NCBI RefSeq assembly: GCF_014863405.1 | Contig: NZ_JACZZA010000004.1 | Span: 124,001 to 188,000 of the forward strand | Direction: 5' to 3' | Origin: Dyella acidiphila | GTDB lineage: Bacteria; Pseudomonadota; Gammaproteobacteria; Xanthomonadales; Rhodanobacteraceae | DNA: 64,000 nucleotides | Shown here: positions 53,253 through 62,485 of the stretch, piece after piece | Numbering within the stretch: the stretch's first letter is position 1 | Layout of the letters: the number at the start of each line of letters is the position of its first letter | Made by a program: the position numbers and the translations under genes | The notes under the pieces: generated by a model | Seen by the model: only the letters and a program-made list of their open reading frames with translations | Database searches by the model: none | Told to the model about the DNA's origin: nothing

Positions 53253-54323
53253 TCAGCTGCCGCGCAAGATCCGGCTGTACGCGTGCACCTCGTCCACCAG
53301 CACCTTCACATGCTCCGGATCCACTTCGGGCGTTATACCGTGCCCGAGGTTGAACACATGGCCCGGATGCTTGCCGTAGCTGTCGAGCACCCGCCGTACT
53401 TCGCGTCGAATGATGTCCGGCTGCGCACGCAGTACCGCCGGATCCAGGTTGCCCTGCAGCGCGACCTTGCCGTCCACTGCCCGGCGCGCATCGGCCAGAT
53501 CGATGGTCCAGTCCACGCCGAGCGCCGCGCAGCCGGTATCGGCCATGGCTGCGAGATGCGCATGGGCGCCCTTGGAAAACAGGATGATCGGCAGCTCGCG
53601 CGCGTGCGGATCGGCCTTCAGCGCATCGACTGCCTGCGCCATATAACGCAGCGAGAATTCACGGTACGCAGCCGGACCGAGCATGCCGCCCCAGGTATCG
53701 AACACCATCAGCACCTGTGCGCCTGCGGCGGCCTGGGCGCTCAGATAAGCCGCCACCGAGCGCGCCAGCGTATCGAGCAGCTGGTGCGCGGTGGCCGGTT
53801 CGTTCCAGCACATCGCTTTGGCGGTGGCGAAATCGCGCGAGCCTTCGCCTTCCACCATGTAGCAGGCCAGCGTCCACGGGCTGCCGGAAAAACCGATCAG
53901 CGGCACGCTGCCGTCGAGTTCGCGGCGAATCACGCGCACGGCGTCCATCACGTAGCGCAGTTCGGTTTCCATATCCGGCACGCCGAGCCGCGCGACATCG
54001 GCGCGGCTGCGCACGGGACGCGCAAATTGCGGGCCTTCGCCTTGTGCGAACGACAGGCCCAGGCCCATCGCATCCGGAATGGTGAGGATGTCGGAGAACA
54101 GAATCGCCGCATCCAGCTCGAAGCGGCGCAACGGCTGCAGCGTTACCTCGCAGGCCAGTTCCGGGTTCTGCGCCAGCGCCATGAAGCTGCCGGCCTTGGC
54201 GCGGGTGGCGCGGTATTCGGGCAGGTAGCGGCCGGCCTGGCGCATCACCCAGACGGGTGTGGTGTCGACGGGCTCGCGGCGCAGCGCGCGCAGCAAGCGG
54301 TCATTCTTCAACGGGGTTGGCAT
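53253..54323 (-). CDS. hemE: Uroporphyrinogen decarboxylase
   Basis: Decarboxylates uroporphyrinogen III to coproporphyrinogen III in heme synthesis; cytoplasmic, 356 aa, normal length. The N-terminal signature [16 protein letters not shown] carries the substrate-binding Arg residues. [26 protein letters not shown] and the C-terminal [13 protein letters not shown] are all family motifs. The ATG at 54323 lies 3 bases after the stop of a small WGR-domain gene, so they are transcribed together. Farther upstream on the same strand are aroB and aroK. Confidence 0.96.
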   Translation of the reverse strand: MPTPLKNDRLLRALRREPVDTTPVWVMRQAGRYLPEYRATRAKAGSFMALAQNPELACEVTLQPLRRFELDAAILFSDILTIPDAMGLGLSFAQGEGPQFARPVRSRADVARLGVPDMETELRYVMDAVRVIRRELDGSVPLIGFSGSPWTLACYMVEGEGSRDFATAKAMCWNEPATAHQLLDTLARSVAAYLSAQAAAGAQVLMVFDTWGGMLGPAAYREFSLRYMAQAVDALKADPHARELPIILFSKGAHAHLAAMADTGCAALGVDWTIDLADARRAVDGKVALQGNLDPAVLRAQPDIIRREVRRVLDSYGKHPGHVFNLGHGITPEVDPEHVKVLVDEVHAYSRILRGS

Positions 54324-54326
54324 GGT

Positions 54327-54590
54327 TTATCGGCGTCCGTACGGGCCATCCAGCCCTTGGGCAAACATCACGCGAAAGCCGCGCTTGAGCTGGGTGTCGC
54401 GCAATTTTTCGAAGGCGGCGATGGCCTCGTCGCGTTCCAGATACTGGTCGCGCTTGAGCGTGGCGCGGCCGCCCTGGATGCCGGACTCGCGATACAGCGT
54501 CCAGCCGCCCAGCAGATCCTGCTCCAGCACGATCTGGACATAGCGCGGCGGCTCGGCCGAGGCAGGCATGGTTTGCAGATAGAGGCGCAT
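54327..54590 (-). CDS. Small WGR-domain protein
   Basis: Cytoplasmic protein of 87 aa made almost entirely of a WGR domain, a fold that binds nucleic acid in other proteins (for example PARPs). Signatures are RYVQIVLEQDLLGGWTLYRE, GRATLKRDQYLERDEAIAAF and LRDTQLKRGFRVMF. The family-naming Trp-Gly-Arg is represented by W in GGWTL and by GGRAT. The ATG at 54590 follows ACAGGACGCC; a longer upstream frame runs into the family B repeats and is not credible. It ends 3 bases before hemE. Standalone WGR proteins are poorly understood and its link to hemE is only positional. Confidence 0.78.
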   Translation of the reverse strand: MRLYLQTMPASAEPPRYVQIVLEQDLLGGWTLYRESGIQGGRATLKRDQYLERDEAIAAFEKLRDTQLKRGFRVMFAQGLDGPYGRR

Positions 54591-54675
54591 GGCGTCCTGT
54601 AAGGCGATGCGGCCATGCCGCAGGCTGGTCATTCTAGAGGCGGGACGACTTGCTAGCGAGGGTGCGGTGATTTTC

Positions 54676-54715
54676 TCCCTCCCCTGCGTAGGCAGGGGAG
54701 GGCCGGGGTGGGGTT
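54676..54715 (+). repeat. Family B palindrome (B7), forward
   Basis: CCCTCCCCTGCGTAGGCAGG core, then GGAGGGCC and tail GGGGTGGGGTT. It lies between aroB and the WGR gene. Confidence 0.88.
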
Positions 54716-54741
54716 GCACGAGCTTGCGGCAAGTGTGTGGG

Positions 54742-54787
54742 CTTCACCCCACCCCAACCCTCCCCTACTTCACGTAGGGGAGGGAGC
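54742..54787 (-). repeat. Family B palindrome (B8), reverse
   Basis: CTTCACCCCACCCCAACCCT tail, then a CCCCTACTTCACGTAGGGGA core. Tail-to-tail with B7; the pair splits the aroKB and WGR-hemE parts of the cluster. Confidence 0.9.
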
Positions 54788-54823
54788 AGATTGAGCTTGG
54801 ATTGAAGATTACGGATGCACGAT

Positions 54824-55921
54824 TCAATTGGTTGCCTCGCGCAGCACCGCAAGCACGTCTGCTTCGTTCACGCCGGTCACGATTTCCGCCTGCCCGATCC
54901 CGCGCCACAGGATCAGCCGCAGGGTGCCGGCGGTGTTCTTCTTGTCCAGCCGCATCAATCCCAGCAACTGCTCCGGATCGAAGCCGGCCGGCACCGCGGT
55001 GGGCAGGCCGGCCGCCTGCAGTAGCTGCGTCAGGCGTGCGCTGTCTTCAGCCCCGCTCATGCCCAGGCGCTCGGACAGGCGTGCGGCCAGCAGCATGCCT
55101 ACCGCCACGCCTTCGCCGTGCAGCAGGGTGGTGTAGCGTCCCGCCGTTTCCAGAGCGTGGCCGAAGGTATGGCCGAGATTGAGCAGGGCGCGTTCGCCTT
55201 GTTCGGTTTCGTCGCGGGCGACCACGCCGGCCTTGTAGCGCACCTTGGTGGCGATGGCCTGCACCAGCGCGGTTTCGTCGCGACGCTGCAAGGCATCGGC
55301 ATGCGCTTCCAGCCAGGCGAAGAACGCGGTATCGCCGATTGCGGCACCCTTGATCACCTCGGCCAGGCCGGCGCGATATTCGCGCTCGGGCAGGCTGTCG
55401 AGCGTGCCGATGTCGGCGATCACTGCGCGTGGCTGGTGGAAGGCGCCGACCAGGTTCTTGCCGGCCGGAAGATTCACGCCGGTCTTGCCGCCGACCGAGG
55501 AATCGACCATCGACAGCAAGGTGGTGGGCATCTGGATAAAGTCGATGCCGCGCATCCAGCAGGCCGCGGTGAAGCCGGCCAGATCGCCGACCACACCGCC
55601 GCCCAGCGCAATCACGCAGGCATCGCGGGTGGCGCCGAGCGTAGCCAGCGCCTGTAGGGCGTGGCCGACGTTGGCGAAACTCTTGTGCGCTTCGCCATCG
55701 TCGAGCAGGAAGGACGACCACTGCAGCCCGTCGAGCCCGCGCGCTACGCGTTCCAGATACAACGGCGCAACGGTGTGGTTGCTGATCACCAGTACATGCC
55801 GCCCGCGCAGTGCGGCGCGCCAGCGGGCGTGGTCGTCGAGCAGGCCGCGGCCGATCCATACCGGATAGCTGCGTGCGCCGAGGGTGACGTCGATGGTTTC
55901 AGGTGCAACGGTGCGCGTCAT
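54824..55921 (-). CDS. aroB: 3-dehydroquinate synthase
   Basis: Second enzyme of the shikimate pathway, NAD- and metal-dependent, cytoplasmic, 365 aa. The signatures are all present: [33 protein letters not shown], the catalytic block [13 protein letters not shown] and the metal-binding [12 protein letters not shown]. The ATG at 55921 overlaps the aroK stop (ATGA), so the two are translationally coupled. Downstream, a pair of family B repeats separates it from the WGR-hemE genes. Confidence 0.96.
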   Translation of the reverse strand: MTRTVAPETIDVTLGARSYPVWIGRGLLDDHARWRAALRGRHVLVISNHTVAPLYLERVARGLDGLQWSSFLLDDGEAHKSFANVGHALQALATLGATRDACVIALGGGVVGDLAGFTAACWMRGIDFIQMPTTLLSMVDSSVGGKTGVNLPAGKNLVGAFHQPRAVIADIGTLDSLPEREYRAGLAEVIKGAAIGDTAFFAWLEAHADALQRRDETALVQAIATKVRYKAGVVARDETEQGERALLNLGHTFGHALETAGRYTTLLHGEGVAVGMLLAARLSERLGMSGAEDSARLTQLLQAAGLPTAVPAGFDPEQLLGLMRLDKKNTAGTLRLILWRGIGQAEIVTGVNEADVLAVLREATN

Positions 55922-56460
55922 GCTGCTTGCCGGTTCCAGTGGTGATCGATCAGCGCCATGCAGCGCTCGATGGTGATGGTGAGGTTTTCCTGCTCGCCGC
56001 CGTGCGGGATCGCCAGGTCGGCGATCTCTTCGTACAGCGCGGTGCGGGTCGCGGCCATGGCTTCCAGCCTGGGCTCGCGATCGGTGTCGGCGAGCAGGGG
56101 GCGGGTGGTGTCGTGTGCAAGGCGCTGCAACTGCAGCGGCACGCTGGCCTGCAGCCAGACCACATAGCCGCGCTCGGCCAGGTGGCGGCGATTGAGCGGA
56201 TCGAGCACGGCACCGGCGCCGCTGGCCAGCAGCACGCCCGGATGCCGGCTGCAGGTATCGAGCACAGCCTGTTCGCGCAGGCGGAAGCCGGCCTCGCCTT
56301 CGATCTCGAAAATGGTGCTCACCGGCACCCCCATCACGCGCTCGATTTCCTGGTCCAGATCGAGAAACGGCAGGCCGTAGCGCGCTGCCAGCTGGCGGCC
56401 GATCGAGGTCTTGCCGGCGCCTGTCGGGCCGATCAGGAACAGGTTGCGCGAAGGATTCAT
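55918..56460 (-). CDS. aroK: Shikimate kinase
   Basis: Phosphorylates shikimate at the 3-OH with ATP; cytoplasmic, 180 aa. P-loop [12 protein letters not shown] at residues 11-22, then DLDQEIER with the substrate-binding Asp, [22 protein letters not shown] in place of the usual GGG, and a lid region [13 protein letters not shown]. It is the first gene of an aroK-aroB operon with a 4-base overlap. Its start codon is about 100 bases from the divergently transcribed epimerase gene, so both promoters are in that gap. Confidence 0.95.
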   Translation of the reverse strand: MNPSRNLFLIGPTGAGKTSIGRQLAARYGLPFLDLDQEIERVMGVPVSTIFEIEGEAGFRLREQAVLDTCSRHPGVLLASGAGAVLDPLNRRHLAERGYVVWLQASVPLQLQRLAHDTTRPLLADTDREPRLEAMAATRTALYEEIADLAIPHGGEQENLTITIERCMALIDHHWNRQAA

Positions 56461-56562
56461 GCGCCGATTTTAGTATGCCGCGGCGGGTTTCAGGCAGTTG
56501 CCGTCTGCGTGTTGCGGGCTTGCGCGGATAAAATGCGCAGATATTGGCCCGGAGCTGGATGG

Positions 56563-57393
56563 ATGGCTGAACGACTATTGCTGGCCGGATGCGGCGACCT
56601 GGGCCTGCGCGTGGCGCCGTTGCTGGTGGCTGCCGGGCATGAAGTGTTTGCCCTGCGCCGCAGCCCGCCGGCAGCGCAGCGCGATGGCATCCGCTGGCTG
56701 CAAGGGGATCTGACCCGGCCGGAATCCCTTGCGCAGTTGCCGGGCGGCGTGACTCAGTTGGTTTATCTGCCCACGCCGGCCGGGCGCGAAGAACAGGCGT
56801 ACCGCGCGATTTTCCTCGATGGCCTGCGCCACGTGCTGCAGGCGTTGCAGGCATCGCTGCTGCAGCGCGTGCTGTTCGTATCGTCCAGCGCGGTGTATGG
56901 CGAGCACGGCGATGCCTGGGTGGACGAGGACACGCCGCCCGCGCCGCCTGGATTCAATGGCCGGGTATTGCTGGAGGCGGAGCATTGGCTGGCCGCCCAG
57001 CCGGTGCGCAGCGTGGTGCTGCGTCTGGCTGGGTTGTATGGCCCCGACCGCATGCAGCTGGTCGAGCGGATCAGGGCGGGAAACGCGTGCGCACCACGGC
57101 AGCCGCTGCATTGGGCCAATCGCATGCATGTGGACGATGCGGCGGCCGCGATCGTGCATCTGCTTGCGCTGGCGGATCCGCGCGATGCGTATATCGGTGC
57201 GGACGATACGCCGCTGCCGCTGCACGAGCTCTACCGCAGCGTGGCCGCGCTGATCGGTGCGCCGGTGCCGCCGGAGGGTCCTGCACCTGCTGCCGTCGGC
57301 AGCAAGCGGCTGAGCAATGCGCGTCTGCGTGACAGCGGTTTCAGCCTGCGCTGGCCGGATTCGCGCGCCGGCTACGCCGCGCTGTTGCGCTGA
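56563..57393 (+). CDS. NAD-dependent epimerase/dehydratase (YeeZ-like SDR)
   Basis: Cytoplasmic extended SDR-type protein of 276 aa. The nucleotide-binding motif is [15 protein letters not shown] at the N-terminus. [12 protein letters not shown] carries the catalytic Ser and Tyr region, and [11 protein letters not shown] and [16 protein letters not shown] are typical extended-SDR blocks. The expected Lys after YxxxK is not obvious, so activity is uncertain. The ATG at 56563 is set by GGAG at 56551-56554; an overlapping ATG at 56559 is out of frame. It is transcribed away from aroK. The family name in Escherichia coli is YeeZ; the substrate is unknown. Confidence 0.82.
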   Translation: MAERLLLAGCGDLGLRVAPLLVAAGHEVFALRRSPPAAQRDGIRWLQGDLTRPESLAQLPGGVTQLVYLPTPAGREEQAYRAIFLDGLRHVLQALQASLLQRVLFVSSSAVYGEHGDAWVDEDTPPAPPGFNGRVLLEAEHWLAAQPVRSVVLRLAGLYGPDRMQLVERIRAGNACAPRQPLHWANRMHVDDAAAAIVHLLALADPRDAYIGADDTPLPLHELYRSVAALIGAPVPPEGPAPAAVGSKRLSNARLRDSGFSLRWPDSRAGYAALLR

Positions 57394-57423
57394 AGCGGAC
57401 GCGGCACGTTTCGCGCAACACCG

Positions 57424-58176
57424 TTACGAAGATTTATCTTCTGGCGACGGTGTCGCGTCGCCGGTATTGCGCATGTCCTTCAGCACCAGCTGCGAATCCA
57501 TGCCGTATTTGATCAGGTCGGCATCCCGGCGGATGCCGAGTCGCCGCATCGCACTCATTTTTTGCGTGCTGATGGTCTGCTTGCTGCGGTGCAGGCGGTC
57601 GGCGATTTCGCTTACCGTCAGACCCGATACATACAGGCGGATCACTTCCAGTTCGCGGTTGGTCAGGTTTTTGGTGAGTGGTTCGGAAGGATCGTCGTCA
57701 TTGTTGTGCATCCGCATGATCGCTTCGATCGTAGGCGAATAGAAACGCTTGCCGGACAGGGCGGCGTAGAGGGCGCCGGCTACATAGGCGAGCGAGTCGG
57801 ACTTGCTGAGGATGCAGCCGACACCTTGTGCCGCCAGGCAGCGGATCACGCCGGGGTTGCTCATCATGGTGACGGCGATGACATGCGTCTTGGGATAGCG
57901 CCGCCGCAGGTAGCCGAACAGCGAAATGCCGTCGCCATGCACGCCGCCGGGCATGGCGTAGTCGGAAACGACCACGTCGACGGGCTGGCGCAGCAGCATT
58001 TCCACCAGTTCGGTGGAGTTTTGCGCGGCGCCGACAATGGTGACGCCGGGCTGCTTTTCCAGCTCGTAGGTGAGGCCGGAGAGCAGCAGGGGATGATCGT
58101 CGGCGATCGCGATCCGCAATGGACGGCCGTAAATATGCCGTGGGTCCACAACCGTTTTATCTGGGGGCAATTTCAT
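57424..58176 (-). CDS. LuxR/RcsB-type response regulator
   Basis: DNA-binding response regulator of 250 aa. The receiver domain has the acidic pair in IAIADDHPLLL, phosphoacceptor Asp in VVVSDYAMPGG and Lys in ILSKSDS. The C-terminal LuxR helix-turn-helix is LTNRELEVIRLYVSGLTVSEIADRL followed by HRSKQTISTQKMSAM, closest in style to RcsB. A ~20-residue tail follows. The ATG at 58176 (KLPPDKTV) is chosen because the longer upstream frame has no domain similarity. No histidine kinase is adjacent. The receiver-only gene at 21247 appears to be a truncated relative. Confidence 0.88.
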   Translation of the reverse strand: MKLPPDKTVVDPRHIYGRPLRIAIADDHPLLLSGLTYELEKQPGVTIVGAAQNSTELVEMLLRQPVDVVVSDYAMPGGVHGDGISLFGYLRRRYPKTHVIAVTMMSNPGVIRCLAAQGVGCILSKSDSLAYVAGALYAALSGKRFYSPTIEAIMRMHNNDDDPSEPLTKNLTNRELEVIRLYVSGLTVSEIADRLHRSKQTISTQKMSAMRRLGIRRDADLIKYGMDSQLVLKDMRNTGDATPSPEDKSS

Positions 58177-58582
58177 GGGTACGACGTTCCGCTGCAATGG
58201 GGATGTCCTCCATGACACGCGACCAAGGCGATTGGACCGCTGCGCCGCATCGGGAGGCGGCTGGCAGTCGGCGTAGTCCTTCGATGACGCTTCGTTTCCG
58301 CGCTTGGATCTGTTCCGCCGCGCGCATTGCGAAACATATGTCAGGAATGAACCAATGTCCGAGTTGATAGAGGAAATTTGAATATGGATCGGTAGTGCGT
58401 GATCACGGTTTCGAATGTGATCGAAGGGATTATCGGAATGCCTGCCGGGACGGCCAATCGTTCTATTCTTAATTTGCGCGGCTTTGGCGAGGCAGCAGGG
58501 CATCGCCAGAGCGATCCGGCGACGGTATGAAACGGCTCGTCGGCAAGGGCTGCGCGCGAACTGGCGGCAGCGGCAGGTGGAC
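58177..58582. other. 406-base intergenic region
   Basis: Lies between the 5' end of the response regulator and the 3' end of the kinase gene, both on the minus strand. The part from about 58330 to 58480 is clearly AT-richer and contains several GATC-centred short repeats (TGATCAC, TGTGATCGA); it probably holds the regulator's promoter. No gene is supported. Confidence 0.5.
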
Positions 58583-59413
58583 CTAGCTATGGTTGAGGCC
58601 GGTTACCTGATGGTGGGTGTCGTATTCGACACAGGTATCGGCCAGCACCGGCAGGGTGGCCAGCGCATGGCGGCTGAGCCGTTCGAAATGGGCGAGAAAA
58701 CGCTTCATTGCCGCGGCGTCCATGGCCAGCGGCGCACCTCGGGCCAGCAATTCCTTTTCGGTTTCGCTGCGCCAGCTGCGCACCACTTCCCAGTTCGGCG
58801 CCTGCAGCACGATCAGTGCATCGAGCTTGCGCCACAAGGGCTGATAGGCGCGCAATTGCTTGTTGACCCAATGCCGCCAGCGTCCGTCCGGATCTTCCGT
58901 GCGTTCCAGTTCGTTGACCGGTTCGTCCAGCGCGCTTTCGAGCTGGGGGCGCAGGCCCAGCGCCCAGCCTTCGACGATCACCAGCCGGGGCGGCCGGATC
59001 ACCCGCGGCCAGCGTGAAGGCGGGGTGCGCGTGTCGCGGCCCTTGTCGAAGCGCGGCCAGGTGACCGGCAGCTTGTCGGAGGCGTGGGGCAGCGCCGCCA
59101 GCACCGATAGCAGCAGCTCGATCTCGTGCGTGCCCGGGACGCCGCGCGTGCGCAGCAGCGGATGCACTTGGTGGGCCAGCAGCTCGCGTTCGCTGCGCGA
59201 GTAGTAGAAGTCGTCCAGCGCCAGCACTTCGGTCGGCCAGCCGCGCTGCTCGGCCTGGGCCTTGATGACCCGGGCCAGAGTGCTCTTGCCGCTGCCCTGC
59301 AGGCCGGAGAGACCGAGCACGTACGGCCGGTGGGTCCGCGCGATGCGGCCGGCGTAATGATCGAGCAGGTGCCCGGCGAGGGCCTGATTCTGCGTGCTAG
59401 CATCCTCCTTCAT
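58583..59413 (-). CDS. Glycerate-kinase-like P-loop kinase
   Basis: Cytoplasmic P-loop kinase of 276 aa from ATG 59413, resembling the plant-type D-glycerate 3-kinase / uridine kinase-like group. Walker A is GLQGSGKSTLARV. ALDDFYYSRSERELLA follows, with the substrate-side Asp pair, then RGVPGTHEIELL, RFDKGRDTR and VIVEGWALGLRP as a Walker-B-like strand. WRSETEKELLARG near the C-terminus is also family-typical. The start is uncertain because GTG 59440 is also in frame; neither has a strong ribosome site. It diverges from pdxH with only 13 to 40 bases between start codons, so the promoters overlap or it belongs to a longer transcript. Confidence 0.8.
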   Translation of the reverse strand: MKEDASTQNQALAGHLLDHYAGRIARTHRPYVLGLSGLQGSGKSTLARVIKAQAEQRGWPTEVLALDDFYYSRSERELLAHQVHPLLRTRGVPGTHEIELLLSVLAALPHASDKLPVTWPRFDKGRDTRTPPSRWPRVIRPPRLVIVEGWALGLRPQLESALDEPVNELERTEDPDGRWRHWVNKQLRAYQPLWRKLDALIVLQAPNWEVVRSWRSETEKELLARGAPLAMDAAAMKRFLAHFERLSRHALATLPVLADTCVEYDTHHQVTGLNHS

Positions 59414-59453
59414 CGCTTCATGATGACCTGCATGCGCCACGATTCAAGCCCTT

Positions 59454-60041
59454 ATGCTGAAACCTGAGATTCTTGACACTTTCAATACATTGCTCGATCA
59501 GGCCGTTGCCAGCGGCGATCCTGAGCCGACCGCCATGAACCTGTCCAGTGTCGACGCGGCCGGACGGGTCAGCGCGCGCATTGTGCTGCTCAAAGGCGCG
59601 GACCAGCGCGGCTTCCGCTTCTTCACCAATTACCAGAGCGACAAGGGCGTGCAGCTGGAGGCGCATCCGCAGGTGGCACTGTGCTTCCATTGGAAGCGTC
59701 TGCGCGAAGGGGTGCAGGTACGGGTCGAAGGCCTGGCGCGCAAGTTGCCGGAAGCGGAATCCAATAGCTACTTCGTCAGTCGTCCGCGCGGTAGCCAGAT
59801 CGGCGCCTGGGCCTCGCTGCAATCGCAGACCCTGCCGGCGCGCGAAACCTTCGAGCAGCGCGTGGCGCACTACGAGCAGCAATTCGCCGGCCAGGATGTG
59901 CCGCGTCCGCCGCATTGGGGCGGCTACGTGGTGGAGCCGGACATGATCGAGTTCTGGTACGGCGCCAATTTCCGGCTGCACGAGCGCGTGCGCTGGGACC
60001 GTCACGGCCAGACCTGGACCAGCAGACTCTTGTATCCCTGA
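59454..60041 (+). CDS. pdxH: Pyridoxamine 5'-phosphate oxidase
   Basis: FMN enzyme that oxidises pyridoxine/pyridoxamine 5'-phosphate to PLP; cytoplasmic homodimer, 195 aa. Conserved blocks are AMNLSSVDAAGRVSARIVLL, FRFFTNYQSDKG, VALCFHWKRLREGVQVRVEG, SRPRGSQIGAWAS and the C-terminal signature WGGYVVEPDMIEFWYG ... RLLYP. The N-terminus is short compared with Escherichia coli PdxH. It is followed 10 bases later by a YjbQ-family gene, probably the same operon. Confidence 0.95.
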   Translation: MLKPEILDTFNTLLDQAVASGDPEPTAMNLSSVDAAGRVSARIVLLKGADQRGFRFFTNYQSDKGVQLEAHPQVALCFHWKRLREGVQVRVEGLARKLPEAESNSYFVSRPRGSQIGAWASLQSQTLPARETFEQRVAHYEQQFAGQDVPRPPHWGGYVVEPDMIEFWYGANFRLHERVRWDRHGQTWTSRLLYP

Positions 60042-60051
60042 GGAGTATGCG

Positions 60052-60492
60052 ATGAGCCGCGCCACGCCTGCCGAACATGTCGCACAGCATGGCTTTACGG
60101 TGCATACCCGCGGCCGCGGCTTCAGCGAGATTACCGACAAGGTGGCCGAACTGGTCGCCAGCAGCGGCGTGCACACCGGCATCGCCCATGTCTTCACCGC
60201 ACATACCAGCTGCTCGCTGCTGATCAGCGAAAATGCCGATCCGGCGGTGCGCGCCGACCTGGAGCGCTGGTTTGCCCGCGCCGTGCCGGATGGCGACCGG
60301 ATCTTCCAGCACGATGCGGAAGGTCCCGACGACATGCCTTCCCATGTGCGCGCCATTCTCACCGGCGTGAGCCTGACCATTCCCGTGCATGGCGGCAAGC
60401 CGCAGCTGGGTGCCTGGCAGGGCATCTATCTGTGGGAACACCGGGTGGATCCGCACCAGCGCAAGGTCACCGTGACGGTGTTCGGGCATTGA
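60052..60492 (+). CDS. YjbQ / UPF0047 family protein
   Basis: Small cytoplasmic beta-rich trimeric protein family, 146 aa. Signatures are TRGRGFSEITDKVAELV, HVFTAHTSCSLLISENADP, HDAEGPDDMPSHVRAIL and the ending GIYLWEHRVDPHQRKVTVTV with conserved His residues. Some members show weak thiamine-phosphate synthase activity, but the physiological role is unclear. It lies 10 bases after pdxH with an AGGAG ribosome site (TGAGGAGTATGCG) in the gap, so the two are co-transcribed. Confidence 0.9.
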   Translation: MSRATPAEHVAQHGFTVHTRGRGFSEITDKVAELVASSGVHTGIAHVFTAHTSCSLLISENADPAVRADLERWFARAVPDGDRIFQHDAEGPDDMPSHVRAILTGVSLTIPVHGGKPQLGAWQGIYLWEHRVDPHQRKVTVTVFGH

Positions 60493-60521
60493 ACTGCGCC
60501 TAACTTCTTTAGCACTTCAGC

Positions 60522-61331
60522 ATGAAAGCCAACGATTCCTTTCCCCAGCGCATTGTCTGCCTTACCGAAGAACCGACCGAAGTGCTGTATGCCCTGGGCG
60601 AGCAGGATCGCATCGTGGGCATTTCCGGTTTCACCGTGCGGCCGCCGCGGGCGCGCAAGGAAAAGCCCAAGGTCTCGGCCTTCACCAGCGCCAAGCTGGA
60701 TGAAATTCTGGCCCTGCAGCCGGACCTGGTGATCGGCTTTTCCGATATCCAGGCCGATATCGCGCGCGAACTGATCCGCGCCGGCATCGAGGTGTGGATC
60801 AGCAATCACCGCAGCGTGGCCGGCATCCTCGCGTATGTGCGGCGGCTCGGTGCGATGGTCGGCGCCTATGAGCAGGCCGAGCAGTACGCGCAGCGCGCCG
60901 AAGCGCATCTGGAACAGGTGCGTGCTGCAGCGGCACAGTGGCCGCGGCGGCCCAAGGTGTATTTCGAAGAGTGGGACGAGCCGATCATCACCGGCATCCG
61001 TTGGGTTGCGGAGCTGATCGGCATTGCCGGCGGCGAGGATGTATTCCCCGAGCACTCGCGCGAGTCGCTCGCCAAGCATCGCATTCTTGCCGACGGTGGC
61101 GAGGTAGTGCGGCGGGCGCCGGACATCATCCTCGGCTCATGGTGCGGCAAGCGCTTCCGACCGGAAAAAGTGGCAGCGCGCCCCGGTTGGGAGCAGATCC
61201 CGGCAGTGCGCAACGGTGATCTGCATGAGATCAAGTCGCCGATCATCCTGCAGCCCGGACCGGCCGCGCTGTTCGACGGGCTGGATGCGATCCATGCGGT
61301 GCTCGCGGCGTGGGCGGCCCGTCAGCACTGA
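60522..61331 (+). CDS. BtuF-like periplasmic-binding-fold protein, no signal peptide
   Basis: Protein of 269 aa with the class III substrate-binding fold used for cobalamin and siderophore uptake (BtuF/FecB type): RIVCLTEEPTEVLYALGEQD, GISGFTVRPPRAR, LQPDLVIGFSDIQADIARE, and the PKVYFEEWDEPIITGIRWVAEL region. It ends in AALFDGLDAIHAVLAAW. The N-terminus (KANDSFPQRIV) has no signal peptide or lipobox, and no permease or ATPase genes are adjacent. It may therefore act in the cytoplasm or be misplaced from an ABC locus. It follows the YjbQ gene by 29 bases. The function is open; cobalamin-binding-like is the safest call. Confidence 0.78.
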   Translation: MKANDSFPQRIVCLTEEPTEVLYALGEQDRIVGISGFTVRPPRARKEKPKVSAFTSAKLDEILALQPDLVIGFSDIQADIARELIRAGIEVWISNHRSVAGILAYVRRLGAMVGAYEQAEQYAQRAEAHLEQVRAAAAQWPRRPKVYFEEWDEPIITGIRWVAELIGIAGGEDVFPEHSRESLAKHRILADGGEVVRRAPDIILGSWCGKRFRPEKVAARPGWEQIPAVRNGDLHEIKSPIILQPGPAALFDGLDAIHAVLAAWAARQH

Positions 61332-61346
61332 GCCGATCGGCAGCCT

Positions 61347-61895
61347 CTAACCGTGCCGCGGCAGGCACGGTTGCGCCACGTGTTGCAACGCGTGGCTTTG
61401 CTGCGCATCTGGCGTGAACGTTGCCACCAGCGGCGGCGTCTGCAGATCGTTGCCGAGCTGAATCCAGCGCAGCGTCGCATGCGGCTGGCCCAGCGCGGCG
61501 GCCACGTCGGTAGCGGTATCGCGCTTGCCCACGGCCGTGGCGACACCGAACACGAACGCGCCTTCCTTGTCGCCACTGAACCAGCCGGCCACCTGGGTGG
61601 GTGCAAAGCGCTGCGCACCGACCTCGAACTGCGCGCTGGGCAGGGTCGCGGCTGGCGCGCGCGGCCCTTCGTAGGCATCGAATGGAAAGTCCGGTGCGGT
61701 ATCCGCGCCGAGCATCAGCTGCAGCGAAAGCGCACCACCGGTTCCTTGCGTGCAGATCAAGGTGAACCAGGCCGGATGTTCGCCGCTGCCGGTAACGACC
61801 GTGCCGCGCAGCATCACCTGCGGCGGTTGCTGTGCCGCGGCCGGCATGGCGACGGTTGCCGCCAGCAGGCCGAGCAGCAGCGCAGGCTTGAACAT
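61347..61895 (-). CDS. Secreted hypothetical protein
   Basis: Protein of 182 aa with a clear signal peptide (FKPALLLGLLAATVAMPAAAQ) and a probable beta-rich mature domain (VMLRGTVVTGSGEHPAWFTL, VAGWFSGDKEGAFVFGVATA). Two Cys (LICTQG and QPCLPRHG) could form a disulphide. I do not recognise a family. Its ATG overlaps the yggT stop by one base (TGATG), so it is the last gene of a proC-yggT unit and translationally coupled. Confidence 0.7.
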   Translation of the reverse strand: MFKPALLLGLLAATVAMPAAAQQPPQVMLRGTVVTGSGEHPAWFTLICTQGTGGALSLQLMLGADTAPDFPFDAYEGPRAPAATLPSAQFEVGAQRFAPTQVAGWFSGDKEGAFVFGVATAVGKRDTATDVAAALGQPHATLRWIQLGNDLQTPPLVATFTPDAQQSHALQHVAQPCLPRHG

Positions 61896-62470
61896 CAGCC
61901 GCCGCGCACGAGTTCGGTGCCGAAATCGAGCAGCGGTGCGGCGATCAGCATGCGCGCCAGCAGCAACACGATCACCACCACGGTGGGCGAGAAATCGATG
62001 CTGCCCACCATCATCCTGCCGCGTACCGGCCGCAGCAGCGGCTCGGCCATGGCGCCGGCAAGCCGTACCACCGGCTGATAGGGATCGGCCGACAGCATGG
62101 TCAGCAACGACCAGCCGAAGATCACCACGATATAGAACAGCAGCACGAAGTCGAGCAGATCCGCCAGCGACAGCACCAGCAAGCCGGGCGCCCCGGGCAG
62201 GAAACCGGCGAGCAGGAAAATCACCAGCCGTTCCAGCAACAGACTCAGCCACACCACCAGCAGGGCGGCCAGATTGATGCGTCGCCAGTTCGGCAGCGCG
62301 CGGCGCACCGGCGCGAGCACCGGATTGGTGTAGCGGTAGATGAACTGGCTGAGCGGATTGTGGAAATCGGCCCGCGTGGCTTCGGCGGCCAGGCGGCACA
62401 TGAACAGGGTGGCGATGGCGCCGAACGCCACCTGGATCAACATCGACAAGGCATTGAGCAAATAAGGCAT
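61895..62470 (-). CDS. yggT: YggT family membrane protein
   Basis: Inner-membrane protein of 191 aa with two YGGT domains, each a pair of hydrophobic helices. The first has LMFxxR-like LFMCRLAAEATRADFHNPLSQFI and the Y-TNPVLAPVRRALP motif; the second has SLADLLDFVLLFYIVVIFG and the matching PLLRPVRGRMM. The family has been linked to osmotic stress and to cell-division membrane organisation, but its biochemistry is unknown. It lies 15 bases downstream of proC, the usual neighbour. Confidence 0.9.
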   Translation of the reverse strand: MPYLLNALSMLIQVAFGAIATLFMCRLAAEATRADFHNPLSQFIYRYTNPVLAPVRRALPNWRRINLAALLVVWLSLLLERLVIFLLAGFLPGAPGLLVLSLADLLDFVLLFYIVVIFGWSLLTMLSADPYQPVVRLAGAMAEPLLRPVRGRMMVGSIDFSPTVVVIVLLLARMLIAAPLLDFGTELVRGG

Positions 62471-62485
62471 GGGATTTCCTGAGAG

